DNA of 11,127 bases from Anaerolineaceae bacterium (GCA_012514775.1 JAAYZQ010000442.1:1-11127), one strand, 5' to 3'. Positions 1 to 6,121 are shown, numbered from the stretch's first letter. Translations and numbers: made by a program. Notes: a model not told the origin generated them from the sequence alone.

Positions 1-157
1 CGACTTGTCGAGGCCGGCCCCGGTCAAGACCGGGACTCCAGGATACACCCGGACTCCTCGACTTGTCGAGGCCGGCCCCCGGTCAAGACCGGGACTCCAG
101 GATACACCCGGACTCCTCGACTTGTCGAGGCCGGCCCCCGGTCAAGACCGGGACTCC
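1..157. repeat. Tandem 58-59 bp intergenic repeat, about 2.7 units, array continues off the left edge
   Basis: Units begin at 1, 59 and 118; the first is 58 bp, the second 59 bp (one extra C in the CCCC run) and the third breaks off at about 157. Otherwise the copies are identical. Each unit boundary carries CCTCGAC-TT-GTCGAGG, a perfect 7-bp inverted repeat, and each unit holds CCCGGTC-AA-GACCGGG, a second perfect 7-bp inverted repeat. GGACTCC also occurs twice per unit as a direct repeat. The array lies just beyond the 3' end of the nitroreductase gene. No open frame through it looks like a real protein. Near identity of the copies suggests recent expansion or gene conversion. Spacers are absent, so it is not a CRISPR array. 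Confidence 0.9.
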
Positions 158-192
158 GAACCGGCGCGCACGCGAGGCCGGCCGGGTTGGAG

Positions 193-696
193 CTACCAGC
201 GGTTGCGGTGGACGCGGGCCGGGTCGTACTGGGTGCGCGGCTCCTTCTCTTCGGCGGGATGGCCGATGGACAGCACGCTCAGGACGCCGATGCTCTCCGG
301 GACGCCCAGGACCTGGCGCACGGCCTGCTCCCGCTCGGGGCGGCCGTGGCAGCCGAGCCACACGCCCCCTAGCCCCAGGGTCGCCACGGCGATGAGAATG
401 TTCTCCGTCGCCGCGGTGCAGTCCTGCACCCAGAAGTCCGAGATAGCGGGGTCGCCGCAGACGGCGATGGCCAGGCCGGCCTGGGCCAGCATCTTGCCGT
501 GGGGGTGGGCATCGGCCAGGGCGCGCAGCATAGTCCGGTCGGTGACGGCCACCAGGTGCCAGGGCTTGCGGTTGGATGCGGAGGGCGCGGCCATGCCCGC
601 CTGGAGGAGGGCCTCCACGTCGGCCTCGCTCACCGGATCGCCGGTGTAGGCGCGAATGCTGCGCCGCTTGAAGATAACGCTCAATCTCTCGTCCAC
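193..696 (-). CDS. Nitroreductase family protein (FMN-dependent)
   Basis: A 167-residue protein of the nitroreductase fold, which binds FMN and uses NAD(P)H to reduce nitro compounds, quinones or flavins; the true substrate cannot be read from sequence. The N-terminal RRSIRAY (residues 11-17) is the usual FMN-phosphate-contacting stretch. APSASNRKPWH (37-47) is the typical second flavin-binding motif, and GLGGVWLG (108-115) the late conserved one. The length suits a small single-domain member. The frame stays open upstream to 822, but GTG at 696 sits six bases after AAGGAG and gives the normal family N-terminus, so I chose it. It is separated from the upstream operon by a long hairpin (782-817), so it is probably transcribed on its own. 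No T-rich terminator follows; the 59-bp repeats begin about 35 bp beyond its stop. Confidence 0.88.
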   Translation of the reverse strand: MDERLSVIFKRRSIRAYTGDPVSEADVEALLQAGMAAPSASNRKPWHLVAVTDRTMLRALADAHPHGKMLAQAGLAIAVCGDPAISDFWVQDCTAATENILIAVATLGLGGVWLGCHGRPEREQAVRQVLGVPESIGVLSVLSIGHPAEEKEPRTQYDPARVHRNRW

Positions 697-781
697 GTTC
701 AACTCCTTGGAAAACCAGACGGGGCAACGCCGGCCCCGGTGGAATGGTATAGACCAGGCAATGGCAGGAAGGCAGAGCAGC

Positions 782-817
782 GCCGGGAACGGCGGCCCTC
801 CGGCCGCCGTTCCCGGC
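782..817 (-). terminator. 16-bp perfect hairpin after the four-gene operon, terminator-like
   Basis: Bases 782-797 are the exact reverse complement of 802-817, with the 4-base loop CTCC. The stem starts seven bases past the stop codon of the membrane-protein gene ending at 824. On the minus strand no T-run follows, so it is not a classical intrinsic terminator. It may still pause polymerase or protect the mRNA 3' end. It separates the operon from the nitroreductase gene. Confidence 0.6.
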
Positions 818-823
818 ACCACC

Positions 824-1471
824 TCACAGCGCGCGACGGGTCAGGACGGCACGGACCAGCAAGTAGAGGCCGGCGATGATAAAGGCGGCCGGCCAGAGGT
901 AGGCGAACAGCTCGCCGCCCGTCGAAGCCATGACGATCACCCCCAGGAGGAGCATGACGCCGGCCGGGATCAGGGCCCACTTCATGCGGCCCTCCGGCGT
1001 CGGCACCAGGCTGACGACGGCAAAAGTCAGCCCTATGCCCAGAAAGAGGATCCCGCCGGTGATCTCGCCCGGCAGCGTTTCGGACAGGCCCGAAATCAGG
1101 GCCACGGTCCAGAGCACGCCGCCGGGAATGATGGCCCACCAGAAGTCGCGGCGCATCAAAAAGAGGACCCAGAAGGGCAGCCCGATGCCGCCCAGAAACA
1201 GGGCGCCCATCCACCCGCCTTCGAGCCCCGGCAGCAGCTCGCTGGTGCCGATGAGGGCCCCGAGGCTCAACAGGACAAAGCCGGGGATGAGGGCCCACCA
1301 CTGCTCCCGGTCCAGGACAAAGACCGAGAGAAAGATGAGCCCCGCCACAACAAAGGCGGCAGCCCAGAGCAAGGCGCCGATCTCCACCAGCTCCAGGCTG
1401 TCCAGCAGGAACACGATCCCTGCGCCGATGAGCAGCAGGGCCAGGATGATTCGTACTCCGAGGCGATCCAT
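824..1471 (-). CDS. Multi-pass membrane protein with three internal repeats, LiaF/DUF5668-like
   Basis: A 215-residue, almost wholly hydrophobic protein of about six to eight membrane segments in the inner membrane. The motif WWALIPG (residues 58-64) recurs as WWAIIPG (111-117) and WALIPAG (165-171), each followed by a hydrophobic helix, so the protein is built from three units of about 53 residues. Small, repeat-built membrane proteins of this look are often labelled DUF5668 or LiaI/LiaF-like, after cell-envelope stress proteins; that assignment is by resemblance only. The ATG at 1471 follows AAGGAGGAG by five to six bases. It is the last gene of an operon with a DUF4342-like protein (57-base gap) and two GerW-like proteins, which supports a role at the envelope. 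No enzyme motif is visible. Confidence 0.8.
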   Translation of the reverse strand: MDRLGVRIILALLLIGAGIVFLLDSLELVEIGALLWAAAFVVAGLIFLSVFVLDREQWWALIPGFVLLSLGALIGTSELLPGLEGGWMGALFLGGIGLPFWVLFLMRRDFWWAIIPGGVLWTVALISGLSETLPGEITGGILFLGIGLTFAVVSLVPTPEGRMKWALIPAGVMLLLGVIVMASTGGELFAYLWPAAFIIAGLYLLVRAVLTRRAL

Positions 1472-1528
1472 GGCAACTCCTCCTTGAATATGCTGGAACG
1501 CGCGGCGCGCTAGGTCTCGGCCGGCCCG

Positions 1529-1810
1529 CTACACGTCCTCCTCGCGCACGATCTCGATCTTGACGCGGGCAAGGAGGGCGGCCATCGCCCCCAGGGCGGC
1601 CAGCACCGGGTAGAAAATGGCCAATACACCCCCAACCGCCGCTCCCGCGGTCAGGGGGATCTCGATGAGGAGCCGGCCATCGGGCTGGCGCAGGATCAGG
1701 CGCCGGACGTTGCCTTCCTGAATCAGCTCCTTGACGCGATCCACCAGCTCGTTGGCTGCGATCTCGATCTCTTCGGTCCAGGTCCGCTTTTCCTTCGGCG
1801 GTTCTTCCAT
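1529..1810 (-). CDS. DUF4342-like small membrane protein
   Basis: A 93-residue protein. Residues 8-33 form a charged helix (ELVDRVKELIQEGNVRR region). A short beta-type stretch follows, ending in RLLIEIPLTAG (46-56), then a hydrophobic segment (about 57-80) and a basic/acidic tail. The pattern EGNVRR-(I/L)-(I/L), IEIPLTAG and a glycine/alanine-rich membrane helix is characteristic of the DUF4342 family, whose function is unknown and whose members are sometimes described as carrying a UBA-like N-terminal helix. The ATG start at 1810 is preceded by GGGAGG with a good spacing. It lies 18 bases downstream of the GerW-like gene and is surely cotranscribed with it. I infer a membrane-associated accessory role; the exact job is not visible. 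Confidence 0.82.
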   Translation of the reverse strand: MEEPPKEKRTWTEEIEIAANELVDRVKELIQEGNVRRLILRQPDGRLLIEIPLTAGAAVGGVLAIFYPVLAALGAMAALLARVKIEIVREEDV

Positions 1811-1828
1811 CGTTTCCTCCCTTTTATG

Positions 1829-2266
1829 TCATTCTCGACTGGCCCGGCGCATCCGGCTCCAGAACATCCACATGCTGCCCAACATGGTAAAGAGGGCCAG
1901 GCCCAGCTTGGTAACGTCCACGATGGGCTCCACCCAGACCCCCTGGGGGCTGACGACGAGGGCCGCTACGGGGCGGGCAAAAGAGGTGCCGCCACCCCCA
2001 CCGCCGCCACCGCCCTCGCCACCGCCCTCGCCTTCGGGCGCCTCGTCTCCTTCGGCCCGTGCTCCACTGCCGAGGCCGCCGCCAAAGCCCATGCCCATGG
2101 CCACGGTCACCTCGCTGGCGGTGATGACCACCTGCTCGCCGACGGTGATGGGCTCGCCATAAACGGCCTGCGGGCGGGCGACGTCAAAGAGCCTTTGCAC
2201 CAGGCCGGCGGTCTCTTCCTGGTTCTTGGTCTGAATCCGGCTCCAGTTTTCTGCGATGTTTGCCAC
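1829..2266 (-). CDS. GerW/YtfJ-like family protein with C-terminal membrane segment
   Basis: A 145-residue protein. Residues 35-65 (VYGEPITVGEQVVITASEV, then a glycine-rich turn) and residues 98-114 (RPVAALVVSPQGVWVEPI) match the two conserved halves of the GerW (YtfJ) family. Between them lies a low-complexity Glu/Gly stretch (about 79-93), also usual for the family although longer here. Unlike the Bacillus spore protein, it ends with a hydrophobic helix (119-137) and a basic tail (RMRRASRE), so it is probably membrane-anchored. GerW was named for spore germination, but relatives occur widely in non-sporulating bacteria with unknown function. The start is GTG at 2266, seven bases after AAGGAGG; that ribosome site lies inside the end of the preceding gene, and the junction reads TGA-C-GTG, so translation is probably coupled. 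Confidence 0.85.
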   Translation of the reverse strand: MANIAENWSRIQTKNQEETAGLVQRLFDVARPQAVYGEPITVGEQVVITASEVTVAMGMGFGGGLGSGARAEGDEAPEGEGGGEGGGGGGGGGTSFARPVAALVVSPQGVWVEPIVDVTKLGLALFTMLGSMWMFWSRMRRASRE

Positions 2267-2267
2267 G

Positions 2268-2546
2268 TCATTTCCTCCTTACGATAGAGCTGATCAGGGC
2301 AATGGCAGCAAGGCTCAGGCCGAGACCCAAGGCTGCCAGCCTGGCCATCAAGAGCACGTTCATGATGGGAAGTCGCTGCTCCTGGCCATCACGTTCGACC
2401 AGGACGGCGACGGGCCTGTTCCAGACAAGGCCGCCTAAGGGGGTGCGGACGACCAGCGCCTGGGACAGGGGAGTAAGGGACGCGTTTCCCACGGCGCGCG
2501 TCTCTCCCGCGTGATTTTGCCACTCGACCATATCGCGCAGCTTCAC
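2268..2546 (-). CDS. Small membrane-anchored protein, probable reduced GerW relative
   Basis: A 92-residue protein and first gene of the operon. Residues 1-60 are soluble; residues 64-87 form one hydrophobic helix followed by the basic tail VRRK. I did not recognise it at first, but it lines up by eye with the next gene. RPVAVLV (44-50), an Asp-Gly turn and LPI-x-NV (59-64) match RPVAALV, a Gly turn and EPI-x-DV in the GerW-like protein, and both then run into a C-terminal helix and an Arg/Lys tail. Upstream, VGNASLTPLSQALVV would correspond to the VGEQVVITASEV region, with the glycine-rich insert missing. The frame is open further upstream, but GTG at 2546 is well placed after GAGGAGGG, so that start is preferred. 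The proteins might pair in the membrane; this is inference. Confidence 0.75.
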   Translation of the reverse strand: MKLRDMVEWQNHAGETRAVGNASLTPLSQALVVRTPLGGLVWNRPVAVLVERDGQEQRLPIMNVLLMARLAALGLGLSLAAIALISSIVRRK

Positions 2547-2564
2547 GATCCCTCCTCGCGTGCC

Positions 2565-2610
2565 TGCCCGGGACGGCAGCCCTGTACAGAGCCAGCAGCC
2601 TGGCCGGGCA
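2565..2610 (-). other. Stem-loop in the long leader of the GerW-like operon
   Basis: TGCCCGG (2565-2571) and CCGGGCA (2604-2610) form a perfect 7-bp stem around a 32-base loop that itself contains the palindrome CTGTACAG (2582-2589). It lies in the roughly 170-base untranslated leader between the predicted start of transcription (about 2717) and the GTG at 2546, close to the ribosome site. I recognise no riboswitch family in this leader. A role in controlling translation is possible but unproven. Confidence 0.35.
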
Positions 2611-2723
2611 AGAGCCTGCATCTACGTTACGCTGTGGAACCTTGCCGGTTGCAGCCGCCGAGGCAGCAACGACGAGCGGCGGCCTTCCCTGGCCAAAGGC
2701 GAGGAACCTATTCCTTCTTGACC

Positions 2724-2752
2724 ATTCTACCACATATTGTCTGGGACGCCAA
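2724..2752 (-). promoter_or_regulatory. Promoter of the GerW-like/DUF4342 operon (extended -10)
   Basis: On the minus strand TTGGCG (2747-2752), a 17-base spacer and TAGAAT (2724-2729), the -10 being preceded by TGG, an extended -10 element. It lies in the 267-base gap between the DUF362 gene and the operon and points at the operon. Transcription would start near 2717, leaving a leader of about 170 bases. The string TGTGGTAGAAT is identical to that in the tmRNA promoter. Confidence 0.75.
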
Positions 2753-2813
2753 GAAGTGCGCGCCGCCACGCAGGAGGCTTGAATGCCAAAAAGCAGAGTT
2801 CGTGCGACAGGCG

Positions 2814-4118
2814 CTAGCCCCAGGGCGGCGGCACCGGCACCTGGAGGCCGTGGAGCCGGGCCTGGGCGAGGATGAGCGCCGATAGGGCGGAGGGCATGGG
2901 AAGCAGGCGCAAAGGGTTGATGCCCATGAGGCGTGCCTGGTGGCGGGTGTTGGACATCAGGTCATTGTGCTCGGGGACGGTGTAGACGCGCCGGTCGGAA
3001 TAGCGCTGGCGCAGCAGATCACCCACCTCCTGGCAGGCGCAAGGCCCGACGATGAGGATATCGCCGGGCAAATCCTCCAGGTCCTCAGGGTCAAAGCCCG
3101 CGCCGCAGACCAGCGTCCAGCCGCCGTGGCCACCGTGCTCGTTGTACAGAAACTCCTGGATGCACTCCGAGTTGCCGCGGCAACCCTCCACGCAGGCCCG
3201 CTGCCGGCCGACCACCCAGCGAACGTCGGGGTGAAAGCGTTTCAGGAGGGTGTAGGGCACGCGGGCGACGAAACGATCCAGGGGGAGGCCGCGCACGGTG
3301 ATGCGCTCCAGGTCGCCCTCGCCCAACCCCCACTCGGCGCACAGGCGCAGGTGATCTACCTCGTCGAGGCCGTAGCCCAGGATGCGCGCTCCGACCACGT
3401 CGACGGCCACCGTATCCCGCCCGCCGAGCAGGAGGCCCATGGGCACCAGGCACTCGCTGTGCAGCGCCCTGGGAGGCAGATGGCCGTGGGCCGTGGCCAC
3501 CAGCCCATCGACGATGGTGAAATCGGGGCGGGTCAGGGCATAGAGCGCCGCCAGGCGGCGGTGCAGTGTGGCCTGGTCGTGGTGGGCAACGCGGTCGGCG
3601 CCAACGGGAAAGGCCTGCTGGTTCTTGACGCCCAGCGTCACGGCCGACATGGAGTGCGTTTTGAGCTTGGGCAGGTTCAGGTAAAAGTTCTGCCCCGGGG
3701 CGCCGTTGCGGCACACCACCTGGCGATACAGGCGCCGGGAGATGCGCGCCTGCGATCCGTCCCGCAGATCGACGGCGACGGCCGGACCCTCGTCCAGGTA
3801 GACGGGCTCGGCGCCATAGTAGGCACAGATGCGGTCGTAGCCGGTGGCGTGATAGACCAGCCGTGAGAAGTTGCCGCCCGAGCCGCTCTCCATGACCGCC
3901 AGGCGGCGATAGCCGTGATCACACAGGTAGGCAAGGAGGGCTTCCAGGACGGCCGGGTCGGTGTGCGTGTGGGGCGCAAAGTGTACGGCGTTGGGTTTGA
4001 TATAGACCGTGCCCGTGGTGCGCGGAATGACGGCCTCGATGCCACCATGCTGCAAAAAGATCTCTTCCAGGGCAGATCCCAGGCGCTGCCGCGCCTCAAC
4101 GACGACGACCAGGGGCAT
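2814..4118 (-). CDS. DUF362 domain protein with C-terminal cysteine cluster
   Basis: A 434-residue cytoplasmic protein. Residues about 37-300 carry the DUF362 signature: YIKPNAVHFAP (39-49) with the KPN motif, a Ser/Gly-rich loop (78-85), LPKLKTH (149-155), GVKN (163-166), DG (204-205) and D236/D240. DUF362 proteins are linked to iron-sulfur chemistry and often carry ferredoxin-type clusters, but their reaction is unknown. Here there is no CxxCxxC ferredoxin motif. The C-terminal region instead has six cysteines, at 309, 313, 319, 338, 360 and 362, in CVEGC, SEC, LVCGAG and GPCAC contexts, which could bind metal or a cluster. ATG at 4118 follows GAGGAGGT; the frame is open a little upstream without support. 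It is the last gene of the wHTH/AKR/phosphatase operon, 13 bases after the phosphatase. Confidence 0.83.
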   Translation of the reverse strand: MPLVVVVEARQRLGSALEEIFLQHGGIEAVIPRTTGTVYIKPNAVHFAPHTHTDPAVLEALLAYLCDHGYRRLAVMESGSGGNFSRLVYHATGYDRICAYYGAEPVYLDEGPAVAVDLRDGSQARISRRLYRQVVCRNGAPGQNFYLNLPKLKTHSMSAVTLGVKNQQAFPVGADRVAHHDQATLHRRLAALYALTRPDFTIVDGLVATAHGHLPPRALHSECLVPMGLLLGGRDTVAVDVVGARILGYGLDEVDHLRLCAEWGLGEGDLERITVRGLPLDRFVARVPYTLLKRFHPDVRWVVGRQRACVEGCRGNSECIQEFLYNEHGGHGGWTLVCGAGFDPEDLEDLPGDILIVGPCACQEVGDLLRQRYSDRRVYTVPEHNDLMSNTRHQARLMGINPLRLLPMPSALSALILAQARLHGLQVPVPPPWG

Positions 4119-4131
4119 GGAAACCTCCTCG

Positions 4132-4674
4132 TCACCCCCCCCGGGCAAAAGCCTCCAACTGCTCAATCTGAACCGCCGATGGACGGACAAAGGGGCGCAC
4201 CCGCCGAATCTCGGCCCACGCCTCTTCAGGTGACCGCCCGCAGGTCACCAGGTAGGCGGCGACCAGGGTCGCCGCCCGTCCGATGCCCGAGCCGCAATGG
4301 ACGTACACGCCTCCGCCGCGCTCGAGCTCCTCGGCGATAAATTCACTGCCCAGCCGCAAGTGTTCCAGGGAGGGTGCTTCGTCGTCCACGGTGGGCAGGT
4401 ACAAATAGCGCTCCGGGGCAATGCCCAGGGCGCGATCATCCCATTCGATGCGCATGTTGACCACGGCCGTGATGCCCCGGCCCTTCAGGCTAGGCCAGCC
4501 ATAGCGGCGATACTGGCCGCCCAGGTGAAGCCCGGGCACAATCTCGCTCACCCGCCGGATGGGAGCGCCGCGAAAGATGCGGACCAGGTGATCGGCAGCC
4601 CACCAGGCCGTGGTCCGCACCCCTTGCCTGGTTAGACGTTGCCACAGAATCGACAGCCCCTTGCTCAGCTTCAC
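4132..4674 (-). CDS. Dual-specificity-type protein phosphatase (Cys-based PTP superfamily)
   Basis: A 180-residue protein. HCGSGIGRA (126-134) is the HCx5R phosphate-binding loop, with nucleophile Cys127 and Arg133. D97 or D98 in LPTVDDEAPS is well placed as the general acid, and the following helix and the AAYLV stretch fit the dual-specificity phosphatase fold. Targets may be phosphoproteins, phosphoinositides, RNA 5' ends or small phosphate esters; sequence alone does not decide. About 40 N-terminal residues are basic and amphipathic (WQRLTRQGVRTTAWWAADHL), which could touch the membrane. The frame is open upstream within the aldo/keto reductase gene, but GTG at 4674, nine bases after AGGAGG, is the sensible start. 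The junction TGA-C-GTG with the preceding gene leaves one base between stop and start, so the two are translationally coupled. Confidence 0.87.
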   Translation of the reverse strand: MKLSKGLSILWQRLTRQGVRTTAWWAADHLVRIFRGAPIRRVSEIVPGLHLGGQYRRYGWPSLKGRGITAVVNMRIEWDDRALGIAPERYLYLPTVDDEAPSLEHLRLGSEFIAEELERGGGVYVHCGSGIGRAATLVAAYLVTCGRSPEEAWAEIRRVRPFVRPSAVQIEQLEAFARGG

Positions 4675-4675
4675 G

Positions 4676-5587
4676 TCAGGGCACCTCCTGGCCCGCCGAG
4701 GCTGTCCACAGGGCGAACCATTGCTCGCGAGAGAGGTGCAGGCCGGCGGCCGCCGCCGCGCTACGGATGCGCTCGAGCCTGCCGCTGCCCAGCAGCGGGA
4801 CGATGCGGGCGGGATGGCGTAGAACCCAGGCCAGGGCCACCTGGCCGGCCGGCGCGCCGCCCAGCTCCCGGCCCATCTCGTCCAGGGCGCGGCGCACGCG
4901 GAGCGACTGCGCGTCGTCGTCGCGGAACAGGCGCCCACCCGCCAGTGGAGACCAGGCCATGGGCGAGATGCCCAGGCGCTGGCACTGATCGAGGGTTCCG
5001 TCGCCCAGGGCTTTCATGTTCAACAGGGACAGCTCCACCTGGTTGGTGACCAGGGGCATGGGGAGGCGCGAGGCCAGCAGATCGAACTGCCACGGTGTGA
5101 AATTCGAGACGCCGAAATGGAGGACCTTGCCCGCCACCCGGAGCGCCTGAAAGGCCTCGGCCACCTCGTCGGCGTCGAGGAGAGGATCGGGGCGGTGGAT
5201 GAGCAGCAAGTCGAGGTGATCGGTGTTCAGCAGCCGCAGCGAGTTTTCAGCCGACGCGACAATGTGCTCGCGGCTGGTGTCATAGTGCTTGAGCCGGTGG
5301 GCCGGGCGCCGGGCCGACACAACCTTGATGCCGCACTTGGTCACGAGCTGCAGGCGATGGCGCAGCGAGGGCTCCAGGGCCAGGGCGCGGCCAAAGAGCT
5401 CCTCGGCGGCATAATCGCCATAGATGTCGGCGTGGTCAAAGGTGGTGATGCCCAGGTCGATGCTGCCGTGAACCAGGTCCAGCACCTCGGCGTCCGACAG
5501 TCCCCAGCTTGCCAGGCGCCACAGCCCGAGGGCCAGGCGCGAAACCTGGGGACCGGACGGCGCCAGGTCCAGGGTGGGAACGGTCAT
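4676..5587 (-). CDS. Aldo/keto reductase, YdhF-like
   Basis: A 303-residue NADPH-dependent oxidoreductase of the aldo/keto reductase superfamily (TIM barrel, cytoplasmic). The catalytic tetrad is visible: D51 and Y56 in TFDHADIYGDY, K84 in VTKCGI and H131 in LLIHRPDPL. The strings DHADIYG, IHRPDPLLDADEVAEAF, GKVLHFGVSNFTPWQF and GTLDQCQRL, and the C-terminal VP ending, closely resemble Escherichia coli YdhF as I remember it, including its full length, so I place it in that subfamily; the physiological substrate is not known. ATG at 5587 is preceded by GGGAGAGACGCGAGG, a loose ribosome site; the track-length frame extends upstream into the preceding gene's end and was trimmed. It lies 35 bases after the winged-helix gene and directly before the phosphatase gene, pointing to one operon. 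Confidence 0.92.
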   Translation of the reverse strand: MTVPTLDLAPSGPQVSRLALGLWRLASWGLSDAEVLDLVHGSIDLGITTFDHADIYGDYAAEELFGRALALEPSLRHRLQLVTKCGIKVVSARRPAHRLKHYDTSREHIVASAENSLRLLNTDHLDLLLIHRPDPLLDADEVAEAFQALRVAGKVLHFGVSNFTPWQFDLLASRLPMPLVTNQVELSLLNMKALGDGTLDQCQRLGISPMAWSPLAGGRLFRDDDAQSLRVRRALDEMGRELGGAPAGQVALAWVLRHPARIVPLLGSGRLERIRSAAAAAGLHLSREQWFALWTASAGQEVP

Positions 5588-5622
5588 CCTCGCGTCTCTC
5601 CCGATATCAATATGGGGTATGT

Positions 5623-6012
5623 TTAGCGCTCCAGCGCCAGGCGCGCCCAGTGAAAGCCTTCCCGAAGCCACGTGGCGTACTGCTGCAACGTCTGGCGGCG
5701 GTGGGACTCCTCGGTCAGCAGGTAGACCCGCAAACCGCCCATCTCGACCACGTCCAGAAAGCCGTCCTGGACAAGGGCGTCCAGTACGGGCCCGACCTCG
5801 GACGGCTGCCGCCCGACCCGAACGGCGAGGCCCTGGGCTGTATCATTCGCGTAGGGATTGTCTACGAAAAAAGCGACGAGATCGGCGCCGATGAGATCGG
5901 AGGCCAGGCGCGTCAGGACACCCCACAGGCCATTGCCTTCGGCCCAGGGAATGACCTTGTCTTCGTCGGCTCGATCCAGGGCCTGCTGTTGCTCGAAGCC
6001 TTTTTGTTCCAA
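5623..6012 (-). CDS. Winged-helix DNA-binding protein, possible autoregulator
   Basis: A 129-residue protein with no recognised family name. Residues 43-101 look like a winged helix: helix (DLVAFFVDN), helix (DTAQGLAVRVG), recognition helix (QPSEVGPVLDALVQDG) and wing (FLDVVEMGGLRVYLLTEE). A further helix follows. The N-terminus is polar (Q/E/D-rich). The start is uncertain. The frame reaches 6051, with ATG at 6048, but that ATG overlaps the predicted -10 (6039-6044), so it could not be in the mRNA. TTG at 6012 (or CTG at 6015) follows GGGGAGAAGGA at a proper distance and lies about 20 bases after the predicted transcription start, so I prefer it. It heads the operon with the reductase, phosphatase and DUF362 genes and is divergent from the PrsW gene, an arrangement typical of a local regulator. 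Confidence 0.68.
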   Translation of the reverse strand: MEQKGFEQQQALDRADEDKVIPWAEGNGLWGVLTRLASDLIGADLVAFFVDNPYANDTAQGLAVRVGRQPSEVGPVLDALVQDGFLDVVEMGGLRVYLLTEESHRRQTLQQYATWLREGFHWARLALER

Positions 6013-6038
6013 CAGTATTTCCTTCTCCCCTCGGGTCA

Positions 6039-6067
6039 ACTGTATCATCAAAGGCTGTCGGTGTCAA
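6039..6067 (-). promoter_or_regulatory. Promoter of the winged-helix/AKR/phosphatase/DUF362 operon
   Basis: TTGACA (6062-6067, minus strand), a 17-base spacer and TACAGT (6039-6044) preceded by TGA, an extended -10. The -35 is perfect. The last ten bases, ATGATACAGT on the minus strand (6039-6048), recur in mirror image in the facing promoter at 6112-6121. Confidence 0.75.
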
Positions 6068-6092
6068 TAGTACCGCTGTCCCAAGAATGCAT

Positions 6093-6121
6093 TGGACAAA
6101 AGCAACAAATTATGATACAGT
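6093..6121 (+). promoter_or_regulatory. Promoter of the prsW-like / nuclease-HIT unit
   Basis: TGGACA (6093-6098), a 17-base spacer and TACAGT (6116-6121) preceded by TGA. It mirrors the facing promoter around a centre near base 6080. Transcription from about 6128 gives a 30-base leader to the ATG at 6160, with AAAGG at 6147-6151 as ribosome site, and rules out the in-frame ATG at 6112. Confidence 0.68.

Noticed and set aside
1..157. Possible CRISPR array
   Set aside because: The 58-59 bp units are directly abutted and identical throughout, with no variable spacers and no cas genes in the window.
5..649. Long plus-strand frames through the repeat and nitroreductase region
   Set aside because: They run antisense to a clear nitroreductase, are rich in Arg/Pro/Ser as GC-rich shadow frames usually are, and have no ribosome site.
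745..756. TGGTATAGACCA near-palindrome upstream of the nitroreductase as promoter or operator
   Set aside because: It contains a TATACC-like -10 on the minus strand, but no credible -35 stands at a proper distance and the two central positions break the symmetry; too weak to annotate.
2547..2723. Known riboswitch in the 170-base leader of the GerW-like operon
   Set aside because: Only one 7-bp stem and a short palindrome are apparent; no conserved core of a riboswitch class I know can be read there.
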